From: Metridium senile
Taxonomy: Eukaryota; Cnidaria; Anthozoa; Actiniaria; Metridiidae
Length of the DNA: 64,000 nucleotides
Direction: 5' to 3'
Assembly (NCBI GenBank): GCA_949775045.1
Contig: OX459096.1
Span: forward strand, 45,540,379 to 45,604,378
The position numbers and the translations under genes are program-made. Positions within the stretch are counted from its first letter, which is position 1. Every line of letters begins with the position of its first letter. Positions 56,701 to 64,000 of the stretch are shown piece by piece. The notes beneath the pieces are model-generated. The model saw only the letters and a program-made list of their open reading frames with translations. It did no database searches and was not told the origin of the DNA.

Positions 56701-59700
56701 ATGCTGTAGGTGACTATTGAAAATAGTGCGAAGTTCTTGAACCAATCAGCGTGCTCGATTTTCTATAATCACATGTGTACTTATACTAATGGTTTTAACT
56801 AACAGTTATTTTATTCAAATTAGACTTACTCTTTTCTGAGAGCCGTTCTAAACATGGCGTCAGGACCAAGGTTTCCTAGCTGGGTAATGATTTCGTCAAA
56901 CTCATCCTCGATAGCACCACGATCGATGGGAATACTATCATCTTGCTTATCATCAATCATAAACTTGTATATAAGGTTTTTGTCTCTAAATTCGTACTCA
57001 TGGGTCACTACAGTACAAATATTCCTAAAAACTGTTAAGAATTGATCAACATAATCGATCATTCAATCATTCAATCAATCATTCAATCCATCAATCCATC
57101 AATCAATCAATCCATCAATCATTCAATCCATCAATCAATCATTCCGATTCATTCATTCATCCCGTTTAAATCATTCAATCAATCATTCAATCAATCCATC
57201 CATCCATCAATCCATCAATCAATCCATCAATCATTCAATCCATCAATCAATCATTTCGATTCATTCATTCATCCCGTTTAAATCATTCAATCATTCATAT
57301 CTATTCATTCAATCCATCAATCCATCAATGATGCATTTTTACCATGAGCAATGTTTCCTTCTTCAAGTAAAGCCTGCCACATACTCAATGCATGATACCG
57401 ACCATGGACCAGACGGGACTTTTTGACCAGCCAATCAATTGCTTCAGAGCCCACAAAGGATTGTGGGTATACCTTCATGTTGTACTTGTGGTCCTTAAGT
57501 AGTTTTGGTGTAGCGTTCATCATTAGAATACACATGATTTGTACAGCGCGCACGAGAGAACGTGATGGAGCCTGAATTCAAACATATTTGTTTTTACATA
57601 TTAGGCCTAGTTGAAATGTCGCATCTTACATGTGCAGAACCTAATACAAATGAGCAAAACCTATTGTTTAAAATCATTGCATTAGATTCGGCTCATGTAA
57701 GAGGCCATATTTGAACAAGGCTTTAAAGACCAATGCTTGTCAGTATCATCGATCTTATCATTATCGTGCTGAAGTGAAAGTGATGAAGTGCTGAAGTGCT
57801 GAAAATTCAAAGCTTTTCACCCAAAAGTTGGTCAGTTTTTGTTACCTTTCTTGAAGATTTTCGAAATTATTTGAAATAATTGCTCCTTAAAGGTTTTTTT
57901 TTAAATTATTATCAAGCATGAGCTAGACAACTAAGCAAATCATAATTATAATAAAAAAATTACAAAAAAGCCCTTCTTCATTAGCCAATCAGCATCAGGT
58001 AATTTTGCCCTGTATATAGCAACTATAATAGCGGGGCGTATCCAGAAATTTGTCAGGGGTGTGTCCCAATTGCAATAAAGAGCTCTTAAGGTGTTAGGGG
58101 GTGTCCGGTCCCTAAATGTCTTCAATGAAATAGTGTTAATTGCGGCGCTAGAGGGGGGGGGGGGGGTCCTAATCCCATTTCCCAGTTTATATTTGGACCA
58201 AATCCCAGTCAAAGATCACATAATCCCATCAGTTTTACCCAAGTTTTCATTCCCATTCCCATTTTCTATTGTTCTTTTATTTGTAAATCCCAGTCCCAGT
58301 GCATCCAATCCCATTTTCCCAGTCAAAAATAAGGCCAATCCCAGCTCCCATTTTAACCCTTCAGGACCCTCACATAACGACATAACTTCTGTGGTGTTTC
58401 CTCCTGTAGCTTTTCGTCGGAGTAAAAGTAATGGATCACAGTTACTTTAGATCTAGCTTACATTAGGTAGATATAATTGCATCATGTGTACCTTCTCATC
58501 TGGCTTGATATCGCTAGTCGTTGACGAATCTTGCAAGGCTTTGATCGATTAAAAAACATACAATTACCAGTTGATAGTAGTTGATAATATGTGATAGAGC
58601 AAAAACACTAAAATCATGAAATAAAACCAAAATAGTTACGAACTAATAATTCTTGTATAGTGACTATGTAGATCTATTTTTTTAAATCAAAAAATATAAT
58701 AAAACTATAACATGAACAATCTAAATGAACCATAAATCAGAAAACGTTTAGAAAGCTAGAAAGGATCACGTTAAGGATTCAAGGAGTACCTACCAATGAT
58801 AATGTAAGAGGGAGGGCTTAGTAGGGCACCATGTATTGTCGTAATATATATTTATGTGCATGTAATATATTCTTTAGAATTCGACTACCGCTTGTGGTAA
58901 TTTATGAAATGTACAACTGAATTATCAAACAATTGATGACTTAAAACTTAAGGCCCGTGCAAACGCACGCAACATTGTTGGACCAACATGGTTGCTCCAA
59001 CATGTTGGGCCCGTTTAAACACCCTGTTGGATGATGTTTGATGAAACTCATCCAACATTTCTTTTGTTCCCGTGTTCAACAAACCGTATCGCAACAATGT
59101 TGGCCAACAATGTTGCGTGCATTTGCTCGGGCCTTTACATGGGATGTATTCAAATTCTAAAGAATATATTACATTCTATTGAGAGTGAGATTGGTCGATG
59201 AGAACCATTAAATGTTCTATTGTTCTCTGTAACTGTCTTAGACCCCGTCTACACGGATCCGGATACTTTTGAAACCGCATACTTTTTGATGCAAATCGGC
59301 CTATCGTCCACACGAATCCAGTGAAACCGGTCACCGAAACCGCATACTTTTACTTGAATCCTCCGGATACGCGGATTCGTGCGGACGCAAATATTTCTAT
59401 GCGGTTTCAGCCGGATCGGATTCGTGTAGACGAGGCCTTAATAAGATACAAGTGACTACAAAAAGAAACATGCCGTCTAAATAATGTGAATAAATAAAAT
59501 AAAATAAATGTGATGTCGTCAAAAGAAAACACTCACTTTGTTGTGAATCATCATTGATACTCTGAGTACCAGGAAAAATGACACCTTCTAGGTACTCCTT
59601 GCTTCGCTACAAATAATACGACGCAAAATAAAGTTACATTAAACGGAAAGGCTTTAAGCTAGAGCAAATTGTAGCAGTGGACAAAGGTTGTAAAGGCGTC

Positions 59701-62700
59701 ATGTATACTCTAGTCACGTTGGCACAGAAGAAGAGGTAACAACCAAAAATACAATTTTACCTGACATTTTATGTCAACTGAACGTTTCTTTTACATCAAA
59801 TTTTCAGGAAACTTTGGTCTTATAAAAGCTTCCATCGGGAATTTAATCGTCATGCACATCAAAAGACACATCAAAATGCGCATGCTCTGTAGGCAAGCTT
59901 CAATATGTGTAGCCTGCGTTGATAGCGGTTTGTGAGGTTGCGAGGAAGACCGCTGGCACCAAAGACTCCATCCAAAACCCTCCAATAACCCCTTTCACAG
60001 TACCCTGTGCAATCTTGAAAGGTATAGCCAGGCCTTTACATTGAAGCGAGACGTTGAACTTGCACTGATAGAGACACGTGAATGATTATCCGTCAAGGTG
60101 TTAAAAGGTTTCTATCATTGCAAGCTCAACGTTCGTCTCGCTTCGATGCAAAGGCCTGGCTACCTTTCAAGATGGCGCAGGGGACCGTGAAGGGGACTAT
60201 TAATGGTGGTTTGGTTAATTTTGTCAAGAATAATGTGAAATCATACAATATCAACATGTAAACATGCATTGCTAAATCCGAACAAATCGTCTTTACGGGC
60301 GTCTTATGACGCAATGAAACTTAACACAATATGATACGAACAATTCTTCTGATTTTGTCACATTAAATGAACAAATTTTACAGTTGATTTGTCTGTACAC
60401 CAGTCCTCTGGTAGGGGTCATTGTGCGCTGTAAAAACAAGGATAATATTCTTGAAATGTTATAATGAATCATTCCGTACCTCCCATATCTGTCTAAAATC
60501 CTTTTTCTCAACTCGAATAATCTCACATATTGTACTAGTGATAACTGTGGCATTTCTAAACAAGAGGATAGAGAACAACGACAACAATTGATAAATATAT
60601 TATCAATAAATGAGTCAAAAATTGAAATGTTAAAAGCTTATGAACGTCGACCTGCACATTGAATTAAAGTAATGACAAATCTTTGTTGGCCTAATTAAAT
60701 ACAAAATTAAAATAGCAATGATAGATTTGATTTTAGCGGCTTAAATTTATTGGCTTATCAAAGAGAAATCCAAATATAATCCATTTTAATGATTTAAATA
60801 ATTACCTTGGTGTATCATCAATGACTGACTCCCCAAACACTTTACCAGGACCAAGAGTACAAATAGTGACAGCCTCCTGATGCATTATGGTTATTAGTAT
60901 TGTATATTGAAGTATGTACGTTATAAAGCTTGTTTTTCGATGCGTACGTGGAATATTGTAGCATTAATAACTCTCTTATAGATCTGTAAGGAATCCTCTC
61001 TCCCCAGACCCCTTCGTCTTCCACATGTAGCCAACAGCAGAGGGCCGTTATAGCGAAAATTGTTGGACAATACGTAGAAATACAGCAAAAATAAACAAGA
61101 ATTATATATACTAAGTGTATTTCGGTCTTGTGATGTTCTTTTTTTCTTCAGTTTATATTAATCAAGATATAACATTGATTATATAGCTTATAAAATAACT
61201 GTTAGAAATCGCGCATTTTAATTGGTTGAAGCGCGTGCTTTATGAGAGCTTCAAAAACTCATTGATTATTCATAAGGTAATTAGCCAACTCGATGGCGCG
61301 ATTTTGATCACATGCAGGTACTTGAAACCAGCGTAAGTACGTCCAAGCCGACTTGAACTGAAATTTTCAAGTCCGATCGAGTGCTTTCAGTTTCAGTTTC
61401 AGGTTCAGGTTCAAGTCCCAGTTCAAGTCATTATCGGCCTTTAAAAATTACATACAGCACGTGAATTTGCATTTTGATCAATTTGGATTTGATAAAAGAA
61501 ATAGAAAACTTGCTTTCTGTGCTCCGCCTAGTGTCGTGCTTCTCTTAACACTTCTCTCTTGTTTTCATATCCCAAGATGCTTTATATTTACACACAGCAC
61601 GCGCGCGCGTTTTCTATTTCTTCAATGGGATACATGCATGGCTAGTTTCAACATTTACCTCTATACTGCCTGTTTGAGATACATTGACGTCTAGAGTTCC
61701 TTTCAGTATTGCATACCAGTTGAGATGCTTTATATTTACACACAGCACGCGCGCGCGTTTTCTATTTCTTCAATGGGATACATGCATGGCTAGTTTCAAC
61801 ATTTACCTCTATACTGCCTGTTTGAGATACATTGACGTCTAGAGTTCCTTTCAGTATTGCATACCAGTTGACACCTATATCACCCTGTCGAAATACTAAT
61901 AACAACAAAACAACATTGATTGTCTCAACACGAATACAAAACTACATAGATGGATTGCAACCATTCCCAGGAGAGTGAATTGAGCAAAAGAAACGGCAGC
62001 CATGCTGGTGGTCTTGATTAAAGAAAACCATCACCGTGACTGGTGTGAATCTTGCTCAATATATTCATTCTCCTGTGAATGGTTGCAATCCATCCATAAG
62101 AGCATTTTCGTATAATCTTCTTTTAACATGCAAATGAGCATGTGTGTAAAATAACATGCTAATGGTTTCATTTTTACCCCTGTAGCTACAAGCCACTGTA
62201 ATAAAATGGTTTCAAGTAATCCCTAGCTCCCCTCCCCACCCCTCCCCTCCTACGAGAACAATGTATCTGTTTATAGGCCACTTACAGACGATGCCTTCCT
62301 CAAGATCTTCATAGTAGCCATAATAACATATTTGCTGCAATACCATTGGATGGAATCGTTCAAATACTTTCATATCCTGTGTGGGTTGTAAAACACAAAT
62401 ACTTCATGTTAATTACTCAGGCTACCCCTCAGGGGAGCCTGAGTCTAGGTTTACTTCTTCTATCTATGGGTCAGTATCGTTGTGTCGAGATTACACATGA
62501 CGTAATGCCACAGGTAAACAACAACTACAACTAAGTGCGTCTAATTCATGTAAATTTCCCTGACACAGTGGGTCAGTTGTACGAAGCCTTGACTAAGTTA
62601 TCCAGTGTATAGAACTTGTATAGGATTTACCCGTTGGGTAAAGATTTATCCGGTGGTCACCGCATTATTCAGACTTCGTACAAGTGGTTCCTGGTCTTCG

Positions 62701-64000
62701 ATGTTTAATACAACAGATAACGTTTTAACTACAGTTGATTTTCAAACCTTTAATCTTGCATAGATGATGTCAATATCCTCTCCTGTTCTGTCCGCTGGCC
62801 TGGAGGAAAAAAAGAAGAACGTTACCGTTACATCCAATCATGTGCACATTGCAGTTATCATCGATTGTAGCCTTGGATAGTCAAATTCGGCAGAATTCCG
62901 ACGTTGTACTTGTCGGACGAATGGTTACTAGATTCCTCTTCTGTATACTCTGGCTTATTTGCAAAAAAAGTATAAGTTTCGACGGTAAATAAGGTAACTC
63001 ATACACCGCGTTAATAAAGAAAGTATTACTTGCTGTCGTTTCGGACAACAATCATTTGTGAGCGTCGCAGGAAAACGGCGGAAAATAGTAGGTGCACCAT
63101 TTTTGGAATGTTTATCTATAATGAGGATTTCGCTCAGTTTGGTCTGAACGAAATTTGTCAGTTTTCTCAAACGGATAAAATTCCTACATAACGATTTTTT
63201 TTGCAAATAACAGTTTTAACAGTTCCCCTAGCTTAACCCTAACCCTAACTAGCTGCAAAGAAAGAAATACTGCTTGAAATAAATACTATTTATGCAATGA
63301 TTTCGAGTGACATACCATGGAATATCCCACTCGCCACTTAGTATACACACGAGCCTTTAGGAGTGTGTATGCAAAGAAAATACAAGTGACGAGTGGGATA
63401 TTCACTGTATGTCACGAGAAAACATTGTATATATATATACTTTTTTTCACACATCATATGAGAACCTGCAATGTGTCATGTGAAGAGGCAGTTGAATACC
63501 GTCGAATATACAACGGCTTTCAAGCATTTTGATTGGCTGTATTTTATATGATTTAGGATTAAAGATAGGTATGCAATTCTAAAAGTCTACTCCGCATGTT
63601 TGTTTACCTTTTTGAAAGGCCTTTTATGACCATCCACATAGCTACTGATCTGTTTTATTCTATACTTCGACAGTTTACGAATAAACGAATTATTGCTCGT
63701 TATAAACTCTTGTACATAGAATAGAATCAACTCGCCGACTACGTGAGCTGACTGCTCGCCGTCTAATCAACCACACACGTTACATTGATGAGCAACCACA
63801 TCAGTGAGCCTGGCATAACTGAATAGATGGTCAGTTATTTTTTTTTTCTAGCTCCCACGTCAAAAATACATTCATTTTGGTGACCTTATGATTTTTTATT
63901 TATTTTTACTTGATTTTTTTTTCAATGATTAAAATACACTCAACAATCGACTATTTTCTGTTTTCTTACCTAATGCTTTCTGATAACAGAATACTTATTT
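43994..64000 (-). CDS. RAPGEF4: EPAC2-type cAMP-activated Rap exchange factor, 35 exons, 5' partial
   Basis: Exons, 5' to 3': 64000-63970, 62799-62748, 62376-62286, 61895-61807, 60876-60806, 60555-60480, 59606-59537, 58538-58492, 57571-57343, 57007-56830, 56247-56163, 55435-55375, 54771-54695, 54058-53991, 53728-53650, 53091-52973, 52458-52376, 52260-52157, 51693-51635, 51548-51467, 51331-51249, 50410-50299, 49420-49274, 48849-48752, 48362-48237, 48103-48017, 47936-47845, 47597-47507, 47387-47337, 46840-46801, 46125-46078, 45582-45518, 45416-45362, 44597-44546, 44066-43994 (stop). Every join is in phase except 51249 to 50410. Domains: cNBD1 ([32 protein letters not shown]), DEP ([17 protein letters not shown]), cNBD2 ([34 protein letters not shown]), REM ([13 protein letters not shown]), RA ([13 protein letters not shown]), RasGEF ([61 protein letters not shown]) and the end [18 protein letters not shown]. 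cAMP binding relieves autoinhibition and lets the GEF domain load GTP on Rap. Two cAMP sites make it EPAC2-like. The start codon is outside the window. Confidence 0.95.
44708..45190. mobile_element. AACAGTTCC family, copy 3, with an internal insertion
   Basis: The core 44738-45139 runs from AACAGTTCCAAGATGGCGTC to GGCGCCATTCATTGGAACTGTT, itself within the family pattern. Compared with copy 2 it contains about 190 extra bp (about 44803-44995) starting with repeated CAATTTCAATT and holding CAGCCTTCAGGTAGCATAAC. It lies in an EPAC intron. Confidence 0.82.
45833..45935 (-). mobile_element. Truncated SINE, 3' body only
   Basis: ACGTCTCAATTCTTCTAGAC through GGGGGAGACTCAGACACACA and TTAATTATTTTGCACA match the body of the SINE at 53315-53597; the tRNA-like head is missing. 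The flanking sequence TTTTATCACTAATGAAAATA occurs on both sides (about 45764 and 45993). Confidence 0.7.
46149..46190. repeat. Perfect 18-bp inverted repeat containing two octamer motifs
   Basis: TGCCGGGTATTTGCATAT, 6-bp spacer, then its exact inverse. Each arm contains ATTTGCAT/ATGCAAAT, the POU-factor octamer. It sits about 25 bp from a splice acceptor of the EPAC gene (exon 46125-46078). Confidence 0.85.
46255..46800. repeat. Tandem 80-bp repeats with an inverted partner, in an EPAC intron
   Basis: Four tandem copies contain CAAAGGGCATTGTGGGTCTT, ATTAATCACAATATACAGCT and AAAAAACGTTGAATACTGAA. At 46735-46790 the inverse (GTATTCTACGTTTTTTGAAA, TAGCTGTATAC) closes the structure, so the whole may be one inverted-repeat element whose left end was amplified. 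Confidence 0.75.
46887..46938. repeat. (GGGA)n microsatellite
   Basis: About 13 units of GGGA in an EPAC intron; purine-rich on the plus strand. Confidence 0.95.
46985..47240. mobile_element. Interspersed repeat shared with 56290-56540
   Basis: Both contain AAGTTRAAACTTATGCAAAT, CAGATTTACA/GAGATTTACA and CACTCGTCAT-type stretches followed by TTCTTTTGAAAAT. This copy also starts with a GTGTTGTATCG/CGATACAACAC palindrome. The boundaries are not certain. Confidence 0.5.
47680..47763. repeat. (CTGC)n microsatellite
   Basis: About 20 uninterrupted CTGC units in an EPAC intron; the Leu-Pro-Ala-Cys ORF over it is an artefact. Confidence 0.96.
48577..48725. repeat. (GGTT)n microsatellite
   Basis: About 35 GGTT units with one interruption near 48705. 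It lies about 26 bp beyond the donor of EPAC exon 48849-48752. The Gly-Trp-Leu-Val and Asn-Gln-Pro-Thr ORFs over it are artefacts. Confidence 0.97.
51000..51143. mobile_element. MITE with GAGCAGATTTCGTATG termini, TA duplication
   Basis: GAGCAGATTTCGTATGACTA at the left and the inverse CATACGAAATCTGCTC at the right, both followed inward by GAAAAG/CTTTTC. TA lies on each side. Internal GGCACG/CGTGCC repeats. The same terminal pattern as 5571-5725. Confidence 0.82.
51881..52062. mobile_element. CATCTTGAAAGGTAGCC family MITE, copy 1
   Basis: The left part CATCTTGAAAGGTAGCCGGG pairs with CCCGGCTACCTGTTAAGATG at the right; ATCGGCTCGATGCAAAGG lies inside. Shared with 59988-60195. Confidence 0.75.
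53141..53297. repeat. 78-bp tandem duplication in an EPAC intron
   Basis: GGATCAGTTATCTAATTGGT through GAGGTTGAAACAATTGTACA and ATCTTATTACGCTGTAAAAA occurs twice, head to tail, with a few changes. Confidence 0.85.
53315..53597 (-). mobile_element. tRNA-derived SINE, full length (minus strand)
   Basis: Read on the minus strand, the head has TGGCTAGCGGTGAGACCG (A box) and GGTTCGAGTCC (a perfect B box) with the spacing of a tRNA-like Pol III promoter. A body follows with TTTTTCTCCGGGTTATTCGG and GTCTCCCCCATTAGTGGGG, and an A/T-rich tail. The gene-like ORF over it is not real. Confidence 0.85.
54160..54495. repeat. 108-bp tandem repeat, about 3 copies, in an EPAC intron
   Basis: Units start at 54160, 54268, 54376 and 54484 with GGACAYGGTTAATAAG and contain GAGGCAACCGATGGAAAGCT and CATAGCATTCAAGTTCGTTA. 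Confidence 0.92.
54960..55055. mobile_element. Hairpin MITE, GTCGCATCTCACATGTGCCG
   Basis: GTCGCATCTCACATGTGCCG and ATGCAAATGA at the left are inverted at the right as CGGCACATGTGAGATGCGAC. A second member is at 57604-57720. Confidence 0.8.
56290..56540. mobile_element. Second copy of the repeat at 46985-47240
   Basis: Shares AAGTTGAAACTTATGCAAAT and the GAACTCGTCA to GAAAATTATCATGAATTATT order. The 74-residue ORF in it is probably not a gene. Confidence 0.5.
57055..57330. repeat. Compound (ATTC/AATC) tetranucleotide array
   Basis: Irregular ATTCAATC, CATCAATC and CATTCATT units with a 120-bp higher-order duplication (CGATTCATTCATTCATCCCG occurs twice). It lies between EPAC exons 57571-57343 and 57007-56830 and ends a few bases from the DEP exon donor. 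Confidence 0.93.
57604..57720. mobile_element. Hairpin MITE, second member of the GTCGCATCT family
   Basis: AATGTCGCATCTTACATGTG with an inverted CTCATGTAAGAGGCCATATT on the right and a CTAATACAAATGAG/CATTGCATTAG middle. More diverged than 54960-55055. Confidence 0.7.
58145..58370. mobile_element. GAGGGTCCTGAAGGG family MITE, copy 2
   Basis: Matches 15653-15886 from GGTCCTAATCCCATTTCCCA to CCCTTCAGGACCCTC. The left terminus is replaced by a G-run and adjoins a CAGGGGCGGATCC-family fragment (58030-58140). Confidence 0.82.
58952..59133. mobile_element. GGCCCGTGCAAACGCACGC MITE, copy 2
   Basis: GGCCCGTGCAAACGCACGCA at the left, inverse TGCGTGCATTTGCTCGGGCC at the right, TTAA at 58948-58951 and TTTA at the other side. 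In an EPAC intron. Confidence 0.88.
59240..59438. mobile_element. MITE with GACCCCGTCTACACGGATCC termini
   Basis: The left end GACCCCGTCTACACGGATCC is matched by inverted GGATTCGTGTAGACGAGGCC at the right; AAACCGCATACTTTT occurs twice inside. In an EPAC intron. Confidence 0.82.
59988..60195. mobile_element. CATCTTGAAAGGTAGCC family MITE, copy 2
   Basis: CCCCTTTCACAGTACCCTGT, then AATCTTGAAAGGTATAGCCA at the left; inverted TGGCTACCTTTCAAGATGGC and GCAGGGGACCGTGAAGGGG at the right. More complete than 51881-52062. Confidence 0.82.
61575..61870. repeat. 148-bp tandem duplication covering part of an EPAC exon
   Basis: AGATGCTTTATATTTACACA through GCATACCAGTTG occurs at 61575-61722 and again at 61723-61870. 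The high-coordinate copy includes the 3' two-thirds of exon 61895-61807; the low-coordinate copy carries the same exon part (61659-61721) with its donor but no acceptor. Confidence 0.93.
62413..62550. mobile_element. CTCAGGCTAC family MITE, copy 3
   Basis: ACTCAGGCTACCCCTCAGGG to AACTAAGTGCGTCTAATTC; shares ATGACGTAATGCCACAGGTA with the other copies but has lost the internal CTCAGGCTAC repeat at the right end. Confidence 0.82.
62571..62688. mobile_element. GGTTGTACGAA family MITE, copy 2
   Basis: GGTCAGTTGTACGAAGCC at the left and TTCGTACAAGTGG at the right, with TTATCCGGTGG inside as in 6316-6444. It directly follows the CTCAGGCTAC-family copy. Confidence 0.7.
63300..63540. mobile_element. 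MITE-like hairpin with ATATCCCACTCG
   Basis: GTGACATACCATGGAATATC and CCACTCGCCACTTAGTATAC pair with GTGTATGCAAAG...CGAGTGGGATATTC and ACTGTATGTCACG about 80 bp on; a second arm set follows to about 63540. It resembles the elements at 7015-7320 and 38680-39015. A short CCCTAACCCTAA stretch lies just upstream (63236-63247). Confidence 0.55.

Noticed and set aside
63236..63247. Telomere-like CCCTAACCCTAA
   Set aside because: Only about two and a half units within ordinary sequence; not a telomere or a clear interstitial array.

Overview
This window is eukaryotic and animal. It is AT-rich, its genes are split by many introns with GT/AG boundaries, and it is crowded with short inverted-repeat transposons, tRNA-derived SINEs and minisatellites. 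The gene set (a two-cAMP-site EPAC, Rab18, a class-A-type bHLH factor, a LACTBL1-like serine hydrolase) together with the style of the repeats suggests a non-bilaterian metazoan, most probably a cnidarian. That taxonomic call is inference. Nothing here is bacterial: there are no operons and no CRISPR array.

Layout. (1) 518-10840, plus strand: ten exons of a serine beta-lactamase/penicillin-binding-like protein, 5' incomplete. Its introns hold a (TAA)n run, three minisatellites and several MITEs, and its last codons have been amplified into a 56-bp minisatellite that runs to about 11640. (2) 13431-14339, minus strand: an intronless bHLH gene with an 85-bp tandem array in its upstream region. 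(3) 19003-20331, plus strand: an unrecognised intronless, charged, probably disordered 442-residue protein. (4) 20.3-25.5 kb: repeats, including nested MITEs and a SINE whose 5' end appears to have seeded a minisatellite. (5) 25650-30337, plus strand: a complete eight-exon Rab18 gene with a CNLT prenylation tail. (6) 28.7-42.0 kb: a tandem segmental duplication that starts inside the last Rab18 intron. The second unit carries an intact second copy of the Rab18 terminal exon (38562-38675). The first unit has gained a roughly 4-kb inverted-repeat block containing a broken multicopy-type gene (itself split by a MITE), a 574-bp MITE, and a 463-bp insert carrying the first exon of a KIAA1958/QRICH1-like gene. 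(7) 42690-42992, plus strand: a small two-helix membrane protein or the terminal exon of one. (8) 43994 to beyond 64000, minus strand: an EPAC2/RAPGEF4-type gene, 35 exons assigned, covering cNBD1-DEP-cNBD2-REM-RA-RasGEF and the stop codon; its 5' end lies outside the window.

EPAC (cAMP to Rap activation) and Rab18 (membrane trafficking at ER and lipid droplets) are both small-GTPase genes, but nothing here shows that they act together. The most interesting structures are the duplicated Rab18 last exon, the stop-free last Rab18 intron, the inverted-repeat block with its interrupted gene, and the partial exon duplication in EPAC. Most long low-complexity ORFs in the window are minisatellites whose period is a multiple of three and are not annotated as genes. 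Exons were assigned by eye from homology, splice signals and phase; family resemblances come from memory and no search was run.
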